From assembly GCF_004346865.1 (NCBI RefSeq), contig NZ_SMGR01000001.1, positions 744,001 to 808,000 of the forward strand: a stretch of 64,000 nucleotides of DNA. The letters run 5' to 3'. Of the stretch, positions 18,142-27,347 are shown piece by piece. Under the pieces are notes generated by a model. It was not told the origin of the DNA. It saw only the letters and a list, made by a program, of their open reading frames with translations, and did no database searches. The DNA comes from Shimia isoporae. GTDB taxonomy: Bacteria > Pseudomonadota > Alphaproteobacteria > Rhodobacterales > Rhodobacteraceae. The position numbers and the translations under genes are program-made. Each line of letters starts with the position of its first letter. The first letter of the stretch is position 1.

Positions 18142-19488
18142 ATGTCCGGCCACGGCACTCCTATTCCGATGACTTCCCGTCCCTGCGGTCCATTGACCGG
18201 CGAGGCCAATGTGCCGGGCGACAAGTCGATCAGTCACCGCAGTTTGATCTTGGGAGCAATGGCGGTCGGCGAGACCAAAATATCGGGCCTGCTGGAAGGC
18301 GAGGATGTTCTGGACACCGGAAAGGCAATGGCGGCTTTCGGCGCAGACGTAATCAACCACGGAGGCGGCAACTGGTCGGTACATGGCGTTGGCGTTGGCG
18401 GATTTGCTGAACCTGACACTGTGATCGATTGCGGGAACTCCGGCACAGGTGTGCGACTGATCATGGGCGCGATGGCGACCTGTGATATCACCGTGACTTT
18501 TACCGGTGACGCGAGCCTGAACGGACGCCCGATGGCCCGCGTGACAGACCCTATCGCTTTGTTCGGCGCACAGTCTGTCGGCCGTTCGGGTGGCCGCTTG
18601 CCCATGACGATTGTTGGGGCAAAGGACCCCGTGCCGGTGCGATACACCGTGCCGATGCCTTCGGCCCAAGTGAAGTCCGCCGTTTTGCTTGCCGGTCTGA
18701 ATGCTCCCGGCAAAACCGTGGTGATCGAGAAGGAAGCCACCCGTGATCATACCGAGCGTATGCTGGCGGGCTTTGGCGCTGATATTTCTGTTGAAGAAAC
18801 AGATGAAGGCCGCGTCATCACCTTGACCGGTCAGCCGGAGTTGAAACCACAGGTGATTGCCGTACCCCGCGATCCGTCGTCAGCCGCTTTCCCTGTATGT
18901 GCAGCAGTGATAACGCCCGGCTCGGATGTGCTTGTTCCGAATATCGGTCTGAACCCGACACGCGCCGGTCTTTTCACCACTTTGCGGGAAATGGGCGCCG
19001 ACCTAACCTATGAAAACGAGCGCGAAGAAGGCGGAGAGCCAGTGGCGGACCTGCGTGCGAAGTTTTCGCCCAACCTGAAGGGCATTGAAGTTGATCCCGC
19101 CCGTGCGGCCAGCATGATCGATGAATATCCGGTCCTGTCCGTGGTCGCGTCTTTTGCCGAAGGTGAAACCGTGATGCGTGGTGTGAAAGAACTGCGCGTG
19201 AAAGAGAGCGACCGGATTGACGCTATGGCGACCGGTCTGCGGCTGAACGGAGTTGAAGTGGAAGAAGGGGAAGATTGGTGGATCGTCAAGGGGCTCGGGC
19301 ACGGCAATGTGCCGGGCGGAGCGACTTGTGAAAGCCATCTGGACCACCGTATCGCCATGAGCTTTATGGTGATGGGCATGGCGACCCAGAACCCTGTGAG
19401 CGTGGATGATGGCAGCCCGATTGCCACGTCTTTCCCGATTTTTGAATCACTGATGGCGGCGTTAGGCGCCGACGTCGTGCGGAATTGA
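18142..19488 (+). CDS. aroA: 3-phosphoshikimate 1-carboxyvinyltransferase (EPSP synthase), class II type
   Basis: 448 residues. It joins PEP to shikimate-3-phosphate in aromatic amino-acid synthesis. Overall sequence and block order ([105 protein letters not shown]) follow the CP4-like class II enzymes. At the PEP/glyphosate contact, the loop reads GNSGTG, with Gly where CP4 has Ala100. cmk follows after 3 bp, so the two are co-transcribed. Confidence 0.96.
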   Translation: MSGHGTPIPMTSRPCGPLTGEANVPGDKSISHRSLILGAMAVGETKISGLLEGEDVLDTGKAMAAFGADVINHGGGNWSVHGVGVGGFAEPDTVIDCGNSGTGVRLIMGAMATCDITVTFTGDASLNGRPMARVTDPIALFGAQSVGRSGGRLPMTIVGAKDPVPVRYTVPMPSAQVKSAVLLAGLNAPGKTVVIEKEATRDHTERMLAGFGADISVEETDEGRVITLTGQPELKPQVIAVPRDPSSAAFPVCAAVITPGSDVLVPNIGLNPTRAGLFTTLREMGADLTYENEREEGGEPVADLRAKFSPNLKGIEVDPARAASMIDEYPVLSVVASFAEGETVMRGVKELRVKESDRIDAMATGLRLNGVEVEEGEDWWIVKGLGHGNVPGGATCESHLDHRIAMSFMVMGMATQNPVSVDDGSPIATSFPIFESLMAALGADVVRN

Positions 19489-19491
19489 GCC

Positions 19492-20103
19492 ATGGCTTTC
19501 ACCATCGCCATCGACGGGCCGGCAGCCGCAGGTAAGGGGACAATCTCGAAAGCTGTGGCCGGTCACTTCGGTTTTGCCCATCTGGACACAGGTTTGCTGT
19601 ATCGGGCTGTCGGGGCCAAAACGCTTGACGGAACCGATGCAATCGCAGCCGCACAGGCGCTTACTGCACGTGATCTAGAGGCAGAAAATCTGCGAACACC
19701 GGAAGTGGCGCAGGCCGCCAGCCGTGTCGCTGTGATCGGCGAGGTGCGAGCTGCGCTGGTTGATTTCCAGCGAGCATTCGCCCGTCGTGCCGGCGGCGCC
19801 GTTCTGGATGGACGTGACATTGGCACCGTGATTTGTCCGAATGCCGAAGCCAAGCTGTTTGTAACGGCCAGTGCTGAAGTGCGGGCGGAGCGACGCTACA
19901 GGGAATTGGTTGGCAAAGGTGTAAGCACCAGCTTTGAAACTGTTCTGGCTGACGTGAAGGAGCGCGACGCGCGCGACCGTGATCGGGCGGAAGCACCGAT
20001 GGTGGCTGCCAAGGATGCTGTTGTGATCGACACGTCTGCTCTTGGAATTGAAGAGGCGGTCAGCACCGCCATTGCGGCCATTGAGACTGCCCGCAGCCGC
20101 TGA
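19492..20103 (+). CDS. cmk: Cytidylate kinase
   Basis: 203 residues, slightly shorter than E. coli Cmk. It phosphorylates CMP/dCMP. P-loop [28 protein letters not shown] (substrate-binding Asp and Arg), and [22 protein letters not shown] are diagnostic. It follows aroA at 3 bp spacing. In related genomes rpsA usually comes next; here it is about 5.4 kb further on, after five accessory genes. Confidence 0.96.
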   Translation: MAFTIAIDGPAAAGKGTISKAVAGHFGFAHLDTGLLYRAVGAKTLDGTDAIAAAQALTARDLEAENLRTPEVAQAASRVAVIGEVRAALVDFQRAFARRAGGAVLDGRDIGTVICPNAEAKLFVTASAEVRAERRYRELVGKGVSTSFETVLADVKERDARDRDRAEAPMVAAKDAVVIDTSALGIEEAVSTAIAAIETARSR

Positions 20104-20214
20104 CAGGTTTCCCGCAACCTGGGCGCATGTCACGTTTGCGTGACTCTCCTGCGACAATCTGAACCCGCCGCGACATGTCCCCGTAAGCCCTCACAACGCT
20201 CGGGGGAGAAGACC

Positions 20215-21402
20215 ATGTCATTGCAAAACCTGTTTCCAACCATCGCGCCGTTCGTTCAAACGGCTGACGGACCATTGTCCACATCCAATGATTTCGAAGT
20301 CCTCGGACTGGCGCTTGATGCTGCGGGACTGACGGGGGCGGTTTCCGGTCTCGAAGGGTTCACTCTGTTCGCGCCGACGGACGATGCTTTTGCCTCGCTT
20401 GCGCAAAGCCTGGGGTTTGACGGTGACCCCGACGATGCAAGCGCCGTCTTCGGAGCGATTGCAGCAGCGCTGACCGGTTTGTCAGAAGATGGCGATCCGA
20501 TCCCCTTGCTCACCGATATCCTGCTGTATCACGTCGCGCCGGATGAGGATGACCTGAGCACTCTGAATGCTGAAGGGCCGGTTGCCACTCTGCTTGAGAA
20601 CGCCACGTTCGAGGTCACCGATGGTACTGTGATCGACGGAGATCCCGACTACCAGAATGCGGATGTTGTAGCAGCCGATGTCGGCGTGGGGGCGGGCACA
20701 GTCCAGATCGTGGATCAGGTGCTGCTGCCTCTGGATGCACCTGTCGATAGCGGCGACCCGACTTTGCTGGGACTGCTTGAGGAAAGCGGCGGAAGCTTTG
20801 ACGACAACCCGGATGACTTTGACATGTTGCTAACGGCGCTTCAGGTAACCGGATTGGACGAAGCGGTTGATAATCCAAATGCCGAATTGACGGTGTTTGC
20901 GCCTCAGGACAGTGCCTTCATCGCGCTGGCGCAGGATCTCGGCTACGAGGGAGAGGACGAAGCCGGTGCGTTCCAGACCATTGTCGACGCAGCAACCGTT
21001 CTCAATCCGGATGATCCGCTATCGGTGGTGAGCTCCATTCTAACCTATCATGTGAGCCCCGGCGAACAGGACAGTACGGCAGTGCTCGGATCTGAGACGC
21101 TTGCCACTTTGCAGGGGGGAGAAATTGGGGTCGATGGTGCCACCCTCGTAGACCAGGACCCGAACGCAGATGACCCGATGATCATTCAGACTGATCTGGC
21201 GGCCTCCAACGGCGTCGCCCATGTGATCGACGACATTCTGCGTCCCGTTGATCTGCCCCCCGAAGTGGCGATGCCTGAAGACGAGATCGAAACAACCGGT
21301 GTCGAAGATGAGGAGCCGGTGGATGATGGCGGTGACGATGACAGCTGGATGGAGGCCCTAGGCGTTGCTGGTATTTTTCTGGCACTGCTGTTCCTCGTCT
21401 AA
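20215..21402 (+). CDS. Protein with two fasciclin (FAS1) domains and C-terminal membrane segment
   Basis: 395 residues from ATG 20215 (GGGGGAGAA upstream); an earlier in-frame ATG at 20140 lacks a ribosome binding site. FAS1 domain 1 spans about residues 25-175 (FTLFAPTDDAFASLAQSLG, LTDILLYHVAP, IVDQVLLP) and domain 2 about 190-345 (LTVFAPQDSAFIALAQDLG, SILTYHVSPG, VIDDILRPVDLP). A very acidic linker is followed by a C-terminal hydrophobic helix (LGVAGIFLALLFLV) ending the protein. There is no conventional N-terminal signal peptide. FAS1 domains mediate adhesion. The whole protein is highly acidic and it separates cmk from rpsA. Confidence 0.87.
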   Translation: MSLQNLFPTIAPFVQTADGPLSTSNDFEVLGLALDAAGLTGAVSGLEGFTLFAPTDDAFASLAQSLGFDGDPDDASAVFGAIAAALTGLSEDGDPIPLLTDILLYHVAPDEDDLSTLNAEGPVATLLENATFEVTDGTVIDGDPDYQNADVVAADVGVGAGTVQIVDQVLLPLDAPVDSGDPTLLGLLEESGGSFDDNPDDFDMLLTALQVTGLDEAVDNPNAELTVFAPQDSAFIALAQDLGYEGEDEAGAFQTIVDAATVLNPDDPLSVVSSILTYHVSPGEQDSTAVLGSETLATLQGGEIGVDGATLVDQDPNADDPMIIQTDLAASNGVAHVIDDILRPVDLPPEVAMPEDEIETTGVEDEEPVDDGGDDDSWMEALGVAGIFLALLFLV

Positions 21403-21405
21403 GGA

Positions 21406-21795
21406 TCAGGCCGGCGCCTTCTCGGGATTTTCCATGTCGTAGGTCTCGCGTGCGGCGTCGATATTCGGAAGGTTTTTCAGCGCCCACAATCCCAAGGCCT
21501 GAACGGGTTCTCGAAACGATTGTCCTAGTTCGGTCAGTGAATATTCCACTTTGGGTGGAATGGTCGGATGGTATTCCCGATGCACAAGCCCGTCACGCTC
21601 AAGCTCTCGCAACGTGAGCGACAGCATGCGTTGAGAGATGCCGAGATGACGTTTGAGTTCGTTGAACCGCAGGGTGCCGTATTGCGCCAGCGAGATGACG
21701 ATCAACACGGACCAACGATCGCCGACGCGACCAAGCACTTCGTTGATACGCGAACATTCCGGACAGTTGCCCGTTTTGGCGGTGTCTTTGGGCAT
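21406..21795 (-). CDS. HxlR-family transcriptional regulator
   Basis: 129 residues from the ATG at 21795, which has GGAAGGA seven bases upstream; an in-frame start at 21825 is possible. The winged helix-turn-helix has the HxlR hallmarks: NCPECSRINEVLGRVGDRWSVLIV near the N-terminus and FNELKRHLGISQRMLSLTLREL as recognition helix. The Cys pair CPEC could sense oxidants or electrophiles. It is divergent from the nitroreductase, its likely target, and converges on the FAS1 gene with 3 bp between stops. Confidence 0.92.
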   Translation of the reverse strand: MPKDTAKTGNCPECSRINEVLGRVGDRWSVLIVISLAQYGTLRFNELKRHLGISQRMLSLTLRELERDGLVHREYHPTIPPKVEYSLTELGQSFREPVQALGLWALKNLPNIDAARETYDMENPEKAPA

Positions 21796-21939
21796 GGGGT
21801 GGTTCCTTCCGTGTGACCGGGGCACCAGAATGTGCCTTCTTGTGCCGATATTCAGTTCCTCATATATCGCCGGTTACAGAAATATACCACCCCTGACGCA
21901 CTCATGGGGAGCGCGTCGGCGGTACAAGGAAAGACAGAA

Positions 21940-22575
21940 ATGAGCACACTCAAAGAGCTGATGAACTGGCGCTATGCCACCAAGAAAATGGATCCGGCCA
22001 AGGCGGTTTCCGAAGAGCATGTCGAGGCCATCCTCGAAGCCGTCCGTATGGCACCAACTTCCAGCGGCACCCAGCCGTTCGAGGTCTTTGTCGTCACCAA
22101 TGACGAGATGCGTGAAAAGATCCGTAAAGTTGGCTGGGACCAAAGCCAGATCACAGAAGGGTCTCACCTTTTGGTCTTTGCTGCTTGGGACAACTATTCG
22201 GCGGAACGCATCGATGCGGTACGCGCGCACATGGAAGAGCTGCGCGGAGAGAACCCGATGCTGAGCCAGTATTACGAGAACCTGAAAGCGGTCTATCTGC
22301 CGCGCGAAGAAACCGTGAACCACGACCACGCTGCAAGGCAGGCGTATATTGCTCTTGGCTTTGCAATGCTTGCTGCTGCGGAGTTGGGTGTCGACACTTG
22401 CCCGATGGAAGGGTTTGACGCTGCCGCAGTTGACGAGATCATGGGACTGAATGAACTCGGCTTGAAGTCTGTCACACTATTGCCGCTGGGCTATCGTCAA
22501 GAAGGCGCTGACTGGCTTTTGCCAATGCCGAAAGTGCGCAAGAGCAAGGACGAGATGGTCAAAACCGTTTCCTGA
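21940..22575 (+). CDS. NAD(P)H-dependent nitroreductase-family flavoprotein
   Basis: 211 residues from ATG 21940 (AAGGAAAGACAG upstream). The nitroreductase fold is recognised from NWRYATKKMDPAKAVSEEHVEAILEAVRMAPTSS, TQPFEVFVV, HDHAARQAYIALGFAMLAAAELG, and the C-terminal VTLLPLGYRQEGADWL. It would bind FMN and reduce nitro compounds or quinones at the expense of NAD(P)H. The divergent HxlR regulator suggests induction by electrophiles. A strong terminator follows. Confidence 0.93.
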   Translation: MSTLKELMNWRYATKKMDPAKAVSEEHVEAILEAVRMAPTSSGTQPFEVFVVTNDEMREKIRKVGWDQSQITEGSHLLVFAAWDNYSAERIDAVRAHMEELRGENPMLSQYYENLKAVYLPREETVNHDHAARQAYIALGFAMLAAAELGVDTCPMEGFDAAAVDEIMGLNELGLKSVTLLPLGYRQEGADWLLPMPKVRKSKDEMVKTVS

Positions 22576-22598
22576 TCCGGGACACAGGCGAAAATCCG

Positions 22599-22633
22599 CA
22601 GCGGCGCCTCGCGAGGTGCCGCTGTTTTTGTTT
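22599..22633 (+). terminator. Intrinsic terminator after the nitroreductase gene
   Basis: Stem CAGCGGCGCCTC / GAGGTGCCGCTG (one G-U pair) followed by TTTTTGTTTT. Confidence 0.9.
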
Positions 22634-22701
22634 TGTGGCTTGCCTTTGGTCGATTTAGTAATGTAATAACATAACTATCTAAATTCTACTGAAGACCCAA
22701 G

Positions 22702-22947
22702 ATGACTAAGAACCTCCAGAGCAGCCTGCGTCGTCGTCGCCGCCCCGGCAACGCGATGCAGGCTTATGACGCACTACCTCCGGAATTGCGACGCTGGCTC
22801 AGCACGGCCGCGCTCCCTTGGAGCCCAGCCTCGGCAAGAGGTATTTGGGTGAAAGCCGGCGGTGCACGTGATCCGGAGGCCGCTCTGGCGCGACTGGCTG
22901 CGGTCGAGGCTGCCACTTTGCGCAAGGATTGTGCCTCGCCCTTTTAA
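22702..22947 (+). CDS. DUF6525 family small protein
   Basis: 81 residues: an Arg-rich start (SSLRRRRRPGNAMQAYDALP), then PPELRRWLSTAALPWSPASARGIW and an Ala/Glu/Arg-rich helix. This matches the pattern I remember for DUF6525, a family of small Rhodobacteraceae proteins of unknown function. It stands alone, with the nitroreductase terminator upstream. Confidence 0.78.
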   Translation: MTKNLQSSLRRRRRPGNAMQAYDALPPELRRWLSTAALPWSPASARGIWVKAGGARDPEAALARLAAVEAATLRKDCASPF

Positions 22948-23032
22948 AACTCGGGTGCGTGACTTTGCGCAAACTAAGCAAAGTGCCACTTCAGTTATTC
23001 CTGCGCTTCGGTAGGGTGGCGAGGGCACGCCG

Positions 23033-23971
23033 TTGCATGCCCCAAATTTTAACCTTCTCAAAACGTGCTGCCAGTTGACCGGAATATCCAGAAAACAGCG
23101 TTTCGTGAATCTCCACGCGCGCATGATGCAAAAAACTTTGTTGGCTCTGCTTGCCTGCCCGAAACTCTTGCGGCCGGTGGCGGCATTGAATGCATTGACG
23201 CTGCACAGAGTGCACAAGGACGTGTCTTTTCAACCGGTCAATGGGCAACCCACGCTTACTCGGGCGACACCAAACGGGACGAACCCGCAGAAGGCTGTAC
23301 TCTACCTGCATGGCGGGGCTTTCGTGATCGGTGGTCTGCGAGACTACAAAGGCTTGGTTTCCGGTCTCGCGAATGCCGGATTGTGTGCTGTGTATTTTCT
23401 GGACTATAGCAAGGCGCCTGAGAGTCCATTTCCCGCAGCTCTGGACGAAGCAGAAGCGGCCCTTGATTACCTGCAGGAGCAATACGGCGACGCATATGTT
23501 TCAGTCGCAGGTGACAGTGCCGGAGGCAATTTGGCTTTGGCGCTTACACATCGGGTACTGGCGAAAGGGGCGGCAAAGCCCTCTGCCGTGGCAGTTTTCT
23601 CGCCGGTTACGGATTTGACAAAGCGTTCTACGACCTTTGATGCCAATGCCGGCTCTGAAGCGCTGTTACCGCAAGGCTTTGTTTTGCGCGGAAATGCGGC
23701 TTACGTAGGGGCGGCAGATCCGAAGGATCCTGAGATTTCGCCTCTATATGGCACCTTTGAGGGCGCGCCAAAGATGCTGTTTCAGGTCGACCGGACCGAG
23801 AGGCTTTATGACCATTCTACCCGCATGGTGACGGCTCTGCGAGAACAGTCCGTGGAGGTGGTTTTGCGCGAAACGGACGGTTTGATGCATTGCTACCAGA
23901 TGTACAGCAGCGTTACCCCAGAGGCAGACCGGGCTCTGGCAGAGGCGGCCGCTTTTCTAACGGCTGATTGA
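23033..23971 (+). CDS. Alpha/beta hydrolase, HSL-type esterase
   Basis: 312 residues as given; the start is uncertain because MMQKT at 23120-23123 would also fit. The hormone-sensitive-lipase family oxyanion motif is YLHGGAFVIGG, the nucleophile elbow is VAGDSAGGNLALALTH, and the acid/base end is near DRTERLYD and GLMHCYQM. Such enzymes hydrolyse short-chain esters. No neighbour suggests a substrate. Confidence 0.88.
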   Translation: MHAPNFNLLKTCCQLTGISRKQRFVNLHARMMQKTLLALLACPKLLRPVAALNALTLHRVHKDVSFQPVNGQPTLTRATPNGTNPQKAVLYLHGGAFVIGGLRDYKGLVSGLANAGLCAVYFLDYSKAPESPFPAALDEAEAALDYLQEQYGDAYVSVAGDSAGGNLALALTHRVLAKGAAKPSAVAVFSPVTDLTKRSTTFDANAGSEALLPQGFVLRGNAAYVGAADPKDPEISPLYGTFEGAPKMLFQVDRTERLYDHSTRMVTALREQSVEVVLRETDGLMHCYQMYSSVTPEADRALAEAAAFLTAD

Positions 23972-24002
23972 GCCGAAAAGCGATGCGCTCTCCCGAATAG
24001 TG

Positions 24003-24023
24003 CCCTATCTTGGCGTGATAGGG
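24003..24023. promoter_or_regulatory. Short perfect inverted repeat upstream of the AraC gene
   Basis: CCCTATC - 7 nt - GATAGGG, about 90 bp before the AraC start. No T-tract follows on the + strand, so it is not a convincing terminator for the esterase gene. It may be an operator. Confidence 0.4.
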
Positions 24024-24110
24024 TGAAAAAGGGGCAATTTCGTCGCTCATTCTTGCCTGTTTGTATCGTTGGGGTTGGATTGTCTGGCAGTTGGCTCTTA
24101 AATCTGCCTC

Positions 24111-25004
24111 ATGAGTAAAGACCAGATCAAATCCATCATCGAACGCGTTGTCCGTGACGAAGGTCTGTTTGAGACGGGTGTGAGCGGTGTGCAGCTGTTT
24201 CGCGTTGCCACGCCGATGCCTTGTGTGCCGGCTGTGTATGAACCTTCGGTTGTCGCGATTGTGAGTGGCGCCAAGGAAGCGGTTCTGGATGGCGAGCGGC
24301 ATGTGTATGACAGCGAACGCTATATGTGTTGTTCGATGTCTATGCCCGCCGAGGCCGGTACGCCGGAAGCCTCGCCAGAAGCACCCCTGTTGGGCGTGTC
24401 GATTTCGCTCGATACCCGCGTGATGACCGAACTAGCGATCGAGATGGAGAACGCTGGGGGCGGGTTGCGCACGCCCAAGGGCGGCGCAGTGCCGCAAGGC
24501 GTGGCGCTGGCGCATTGGGATGCGGAATTTTCCGACGCGTTGTTGCGGCTGGTGCAACTAGTGGAACAACCCGACGATGCAGCGGTTCTCGGGGCAGGGC
24601 GGTTGCGTGAACTGTATTACGCGGTTCTCAAGGGCGAAGCAGGCGACGGCGCCCGGCGGGCTTTTGGCGTGGGCAACGAAATCGCGCGCACGATCGAGTT
24701 TCTGTCGACGCGGTTGGACGAAACCGTCACGATTGACGATCTGGCGTCAGAAGTTGGCATGAGCCGCGCCGTATTCCATCGAAAGTTCAAGCAGGCGACA
24801 ACCATGTCTCCGATACAGTTTGTGAAATCCATGCGTCTGAATTCCGCAGCGATGAAAATCGCAGCAGGCACCAGCGTTACAGAAGCCGCGATGGACGTCG
24901 GCTATGCGAGTTCCTCCCAGTTCAGCCGCGAGTTCAAACGCGCCTACGGGCAGTCCCCCAAACGATGGGGGCAAAATGCGGTTGTTCCGGCGGGAGTGGC
25001 TTAA
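24111..25004 (+). CDS. AraC-family transcriptional regulator
   Basis: 297 residues. The N-terminal part (residues 10-165) resembles the AraC_N effector domain (PAVYEPSVVAIVSGAKEAVLDG, MSMPAEAGTPEASPEAPLLGVSISLD). The C-terminal tandem helix-turn-helix is clear: IDDLASEVGMSRAVFHRKFKQ and VTEAAMDVGYASSSQFSREF with PKRW at the end. Its target is not evident; it may be autoregulated through the inverted repeat upstream. Confidence 0.93.
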   Translation: MSKDQIKSIIERVVRDEGLFETGVSGVQLFRVATPMPCVPAVYEPSVVAIVSGAKEAVLDGERHVYDSERYMCCSMSMPAEAGTPEASPEAPLLGVSISLDTRVMTELAIEMENAGGGLRTPKGGAVPQGVALAHWDAEFSDALLRLVQLVEQPDDAAVLGAGRLRELYYAVLKGEAGDGARRAFGVGNEIARTIEFLSTRLDETVTIDDLASEVGMSRAVFHRKFKQATTMSPIQFVKSMRLNSAAMKIAAGTSVTEAAMDVGYASSSQFSREFKRAYGQSPKRWGQNAVVPAGVA

Positions 25005-25544
25005 AAAGGTTGCTCGGCCAACCGAAAGGTTTCGTCAAATCGGACGTCGAAATGCCAGTTTTTTAAGAGGTGCGATGCACGTAAGGTGTCTTGGCAACCG
25101 ATTTGCAAAGGGCGGTCGTTTTTTTACGGCGTCGCACTCTATCAGTGGATTTTCATTGGTTCGCAGACTTCAGGTAGGCGCGGGGTGAAACTGGCGCGTT
25201 AAGCTTGCAGGTTGATTTAGGTTCGCAAAGTTTCTCATAGACTGAGCCGAAGCGCTGGTCGGTGGGAGCGACTTACGAATCGGACAAAGCTGTGCTTTGG
25301 CTTCGAGCTTCAATATTCGAGCCCGCGAATCCCCTTGCTCCCTTGGCAAAACACCGCTATATGCCCCCCTGTCTATAAGGCGCAAACGCCAGATACATCG
25401 GGACGAGCAGGGTCGAGCACAAGCCGGCCCTTCTTTGTTTTTGTGTTTTTTTGTCCGATGTGGTGCGCCCAGACCAATGGAAACCAAGACCGGCGGAGAC
25501 AACCGTTCGGCCAGATAAAACGATTGAAAAGGAAATGACGCCAC
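25005..25544. other. 540-bp intergenic region containing the rpsA leader
   Basis: No credible gene. Two very long minus-strand frames crossing it are shadows of rpsA. It includes a weak hairpin just after the AraC stop (GGTTG / CAACC), several T-tracts, and the attenuator-like structure at 25410-25452. The rpsA promoter and 5' untranslated region should lie here. Confidence 0.6.
25410..25452 (+). promoter_or_regulatory. Possible attenuator/terminator in the rpsA leader
   Basis: Stem GGGTCG / CGGCCC (one G-U pair) with a 9-nt loop, followed by a T-rich tract of about 22 nt, ending about 90 nt before the rpsA start. It could terminate readthrough from upstream or act as an attenuator of rpsA. 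The stem is short, so this is tentative. Confidence 0.35.
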
Positions 25545-27224
25545 ATGGCTGATAACACCATGGAGGAATTCGAAGCCCTCCTTAATGAAAGCTTCGAAAT
25601 GGACACACCCGAAGAGGGTTCTGTTGTCAAAGGCACTGTCATCGCTGTTGAAGCAGGTCAGGCCATCATCGACGTAGGCTACAAAATGGAAGGCCGCGTT
25701 GACGTAAAAGAATTCGCAAATCCTGGTGAAGCTCCCGAGATCGCTGTCGGCGACGAAGTGGAAGTGTACCTGCGCGCGGCTGAAAACGCCCGTGGCGAAG
25801 CCGTGATCTCCCGCGAGATGGCGCGCCGCGAAGAAGCATGGGACCGCCTGGAAAAAGCATACGCAGACGATGCACGCGTCGAAGGCGCGATCTTCGGCCG
25901 CGTCAAAGGCGGCTTCACTGTCGACCTCGGCGGCGCTGTGGCCTTCCTGCCCGGCTCGCAAGTTGACGTGCGCCCCGTACGCGACGCTGGCCCGCTGATG
26001 GGTCTGAAGCAGCCGTTCCAGATCCTGAAGATGGACCGTCGTCGTGGCAACATCGTGGTTTCGCGTCGTGCGATCCTCGAAGAGTCCCGCGCCGAACAGC
26101 GCGCCGAAGTTATCGGCAACCTGTCCGAAGGTCAGGCAGTCGACGGTGTGGTCAAAAACATCACCGAATACGGTGCGTTTGTAGACCTCGGCGGCGTTGA
26201 TGGCTTGCTGCACGTCACCGACATGGCATGGCGCCGTGTGAACCACCCGTCCGAGATCCTGACGATCGGCGAAACCGTCAAGGTTCAGGTCATCAAGATC
26301 AACAAAGAAACCCACCGCATCAGCCTCGGCATGAAGCAGCTGCAGGAAGATCCGTGGGATCTGGTCGCAGCCAAGTATCCGCTTGAGTCCGTGCACAAAG
26401 GCCGCGTGACCAACATCACCGACTACGGTGCATTTGTTGAGCTGGAGCCGGGTGTTGAAGGTCTGGTTCACGTGTCCGAAATGTCCTGGACCAAGAAAAA
26501 CGTGCACCCCGGCAAGATCGTTTCCACCTCTCAGGAAGTGGACGTCATGGTTCTGGAAATCGACGGCTCCAAGCGCCGCGTTTCCCTTGGCCTCAAGCAG
26601 ACCATGCGCAACCCGTGGGAAGTCTTTGCGGAAACCCATCCGGAAGGCACCGAGGTCGAAGGCGAAGTCAAGAACATCACCGAATTCGGTCTGTTCATCG
26701 GCCTGCCGGGCGAGATCGACGGCATGGTTCACCTCTCCGACCTGTCCTGGGACGAGCGTGGCGAAGATGCGATCCAGAACTACCGCAAAGGCGACATGGT
26801 TTCGGCCGTTGTCTCCGAAGTGGATGTTGAAAAAGAGCGTATCTCCCTCTCGATCAAAGCACTGGGTGGCGACAAGTTCGCAGAAGCGGTTGGCGGCGTG
26901 AAGCGCGGCTCCGTGATCACCGTAGAAGTGACCGCGATCGAAGATGGTGGCATCGAAGTGGAATACGAAGGCATGAAGTCCTTCATCCGCCGCTCCGATC
27001 TGTCGCGTGATCGCGCAGAGCAGCGCCCCGAGCGCTTCTCGGTTGGCGACAAGGTCGACGTCCGCGTCACCAACGTCGACAGCAAGACCCGCCGTCTGGG
27101 TCTGTCGATCAAAGCTCGCGAGATCGCAGAAGAGAAAGAAGCCGTGGAACAGTATGGTTCTTCGGACTCCGGCGCATCGCTCGGCGACATCCTCGGCGCA
27201 GCGCTGAAATCGGGCGACGAATAA
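25545..27224 (+). CDS. rpsA: 30S ribosomal protein S1
   Basis: 559 residues, the usual S1 length. Six S1 RNA-binding repeats run through it, the later ones showing the repeated pattern KGRVTNITDYGAFVELEPGVEGLVH and VEGEVKNITEFGLFIGLPGEIDG. It is needed for translation initiation on structured mRNAs. Codon use is strongly biased to C-ending codons compared with neighbours, as expected for a highly expressed gene. A terminator follows. Normally linked to cmk and ihfB, which here are both at a distance. Confidence 0.98.
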   Translation: MADNTMEEFEALLNESFEMDTPEEGSVVKGTVIAVEAGQAIIDVGYKMEGRVDVKEFANPGEAPEIAVGDEVEVYLRAAENARGEAVISREMARREEAWDRLEKAYADDARVEGAIFGRVKGGFTVDLGGAVAFLPGSQVDVRPVRDAGPLMGLKQPFQILKMDRRRGNIVVSRRAILEESRAEQRAEVIGNLSEGQAVDGVVKNITEYGAFVDLGGVDGLLHVTDMAWRRVNHPSEILTIGETVKVQVIKINKETHRISLGMKQLQEDPWDLVAAKYPLESVHKGRVTNITDYGAFVELEPGVEGLVHVSEMSWTKKNVHPGKIVSTSQEVDVMVLEIDGSKRRVSLGLKQTMRNPWEVFAETHPEGTEVEGEVKNITEFGLFIGLPGEIDGMVHLSDLSWDERGEDAIQNYRKGDMVSAVVSEVDVEKERISLSIKALGGDKFAEAVGGVKRGSVITVEVTAIEDGGIEVEYEGMKSFIRRSDLSRDRAEQRPERFSVGDKVDVRVTNVDSKTRRLGLSIKAREIAEEKEAVEQYGSSDSGASLGDILGAALKSGDE

Positions 27225-27253
27225 GATCAACCCGATCTTCTGAGACACTAATG

Positions 27254-27284
27254 AACCCCGCCGGAAACGGCGGGGTTTTTCTTT
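27254..27284 (+). terminator. Intrinsic terminator after rpsA
   Basis: Stem AACCCCGCCG / CGGCGGGGTT closed by a GAAA loop, then TTT-CTTT. Confidence 0.92.
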
Positions 27285-27347
27285 GTTCAATCCATTTGTT
27301 CATGGTATGTTCTTTTTGTATTGATAGGTAATTGAAGAGTTTTCAGG

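Noticed and set aside
25170..27290. A 706-residue open frame on the minus strand
   Set aside because: It lies antisense to rpsA. The strong C-ending codon bias of rpsA keeps the opposite frame open; the protein is His/Phe/Asp-rich without any recognisable domain.
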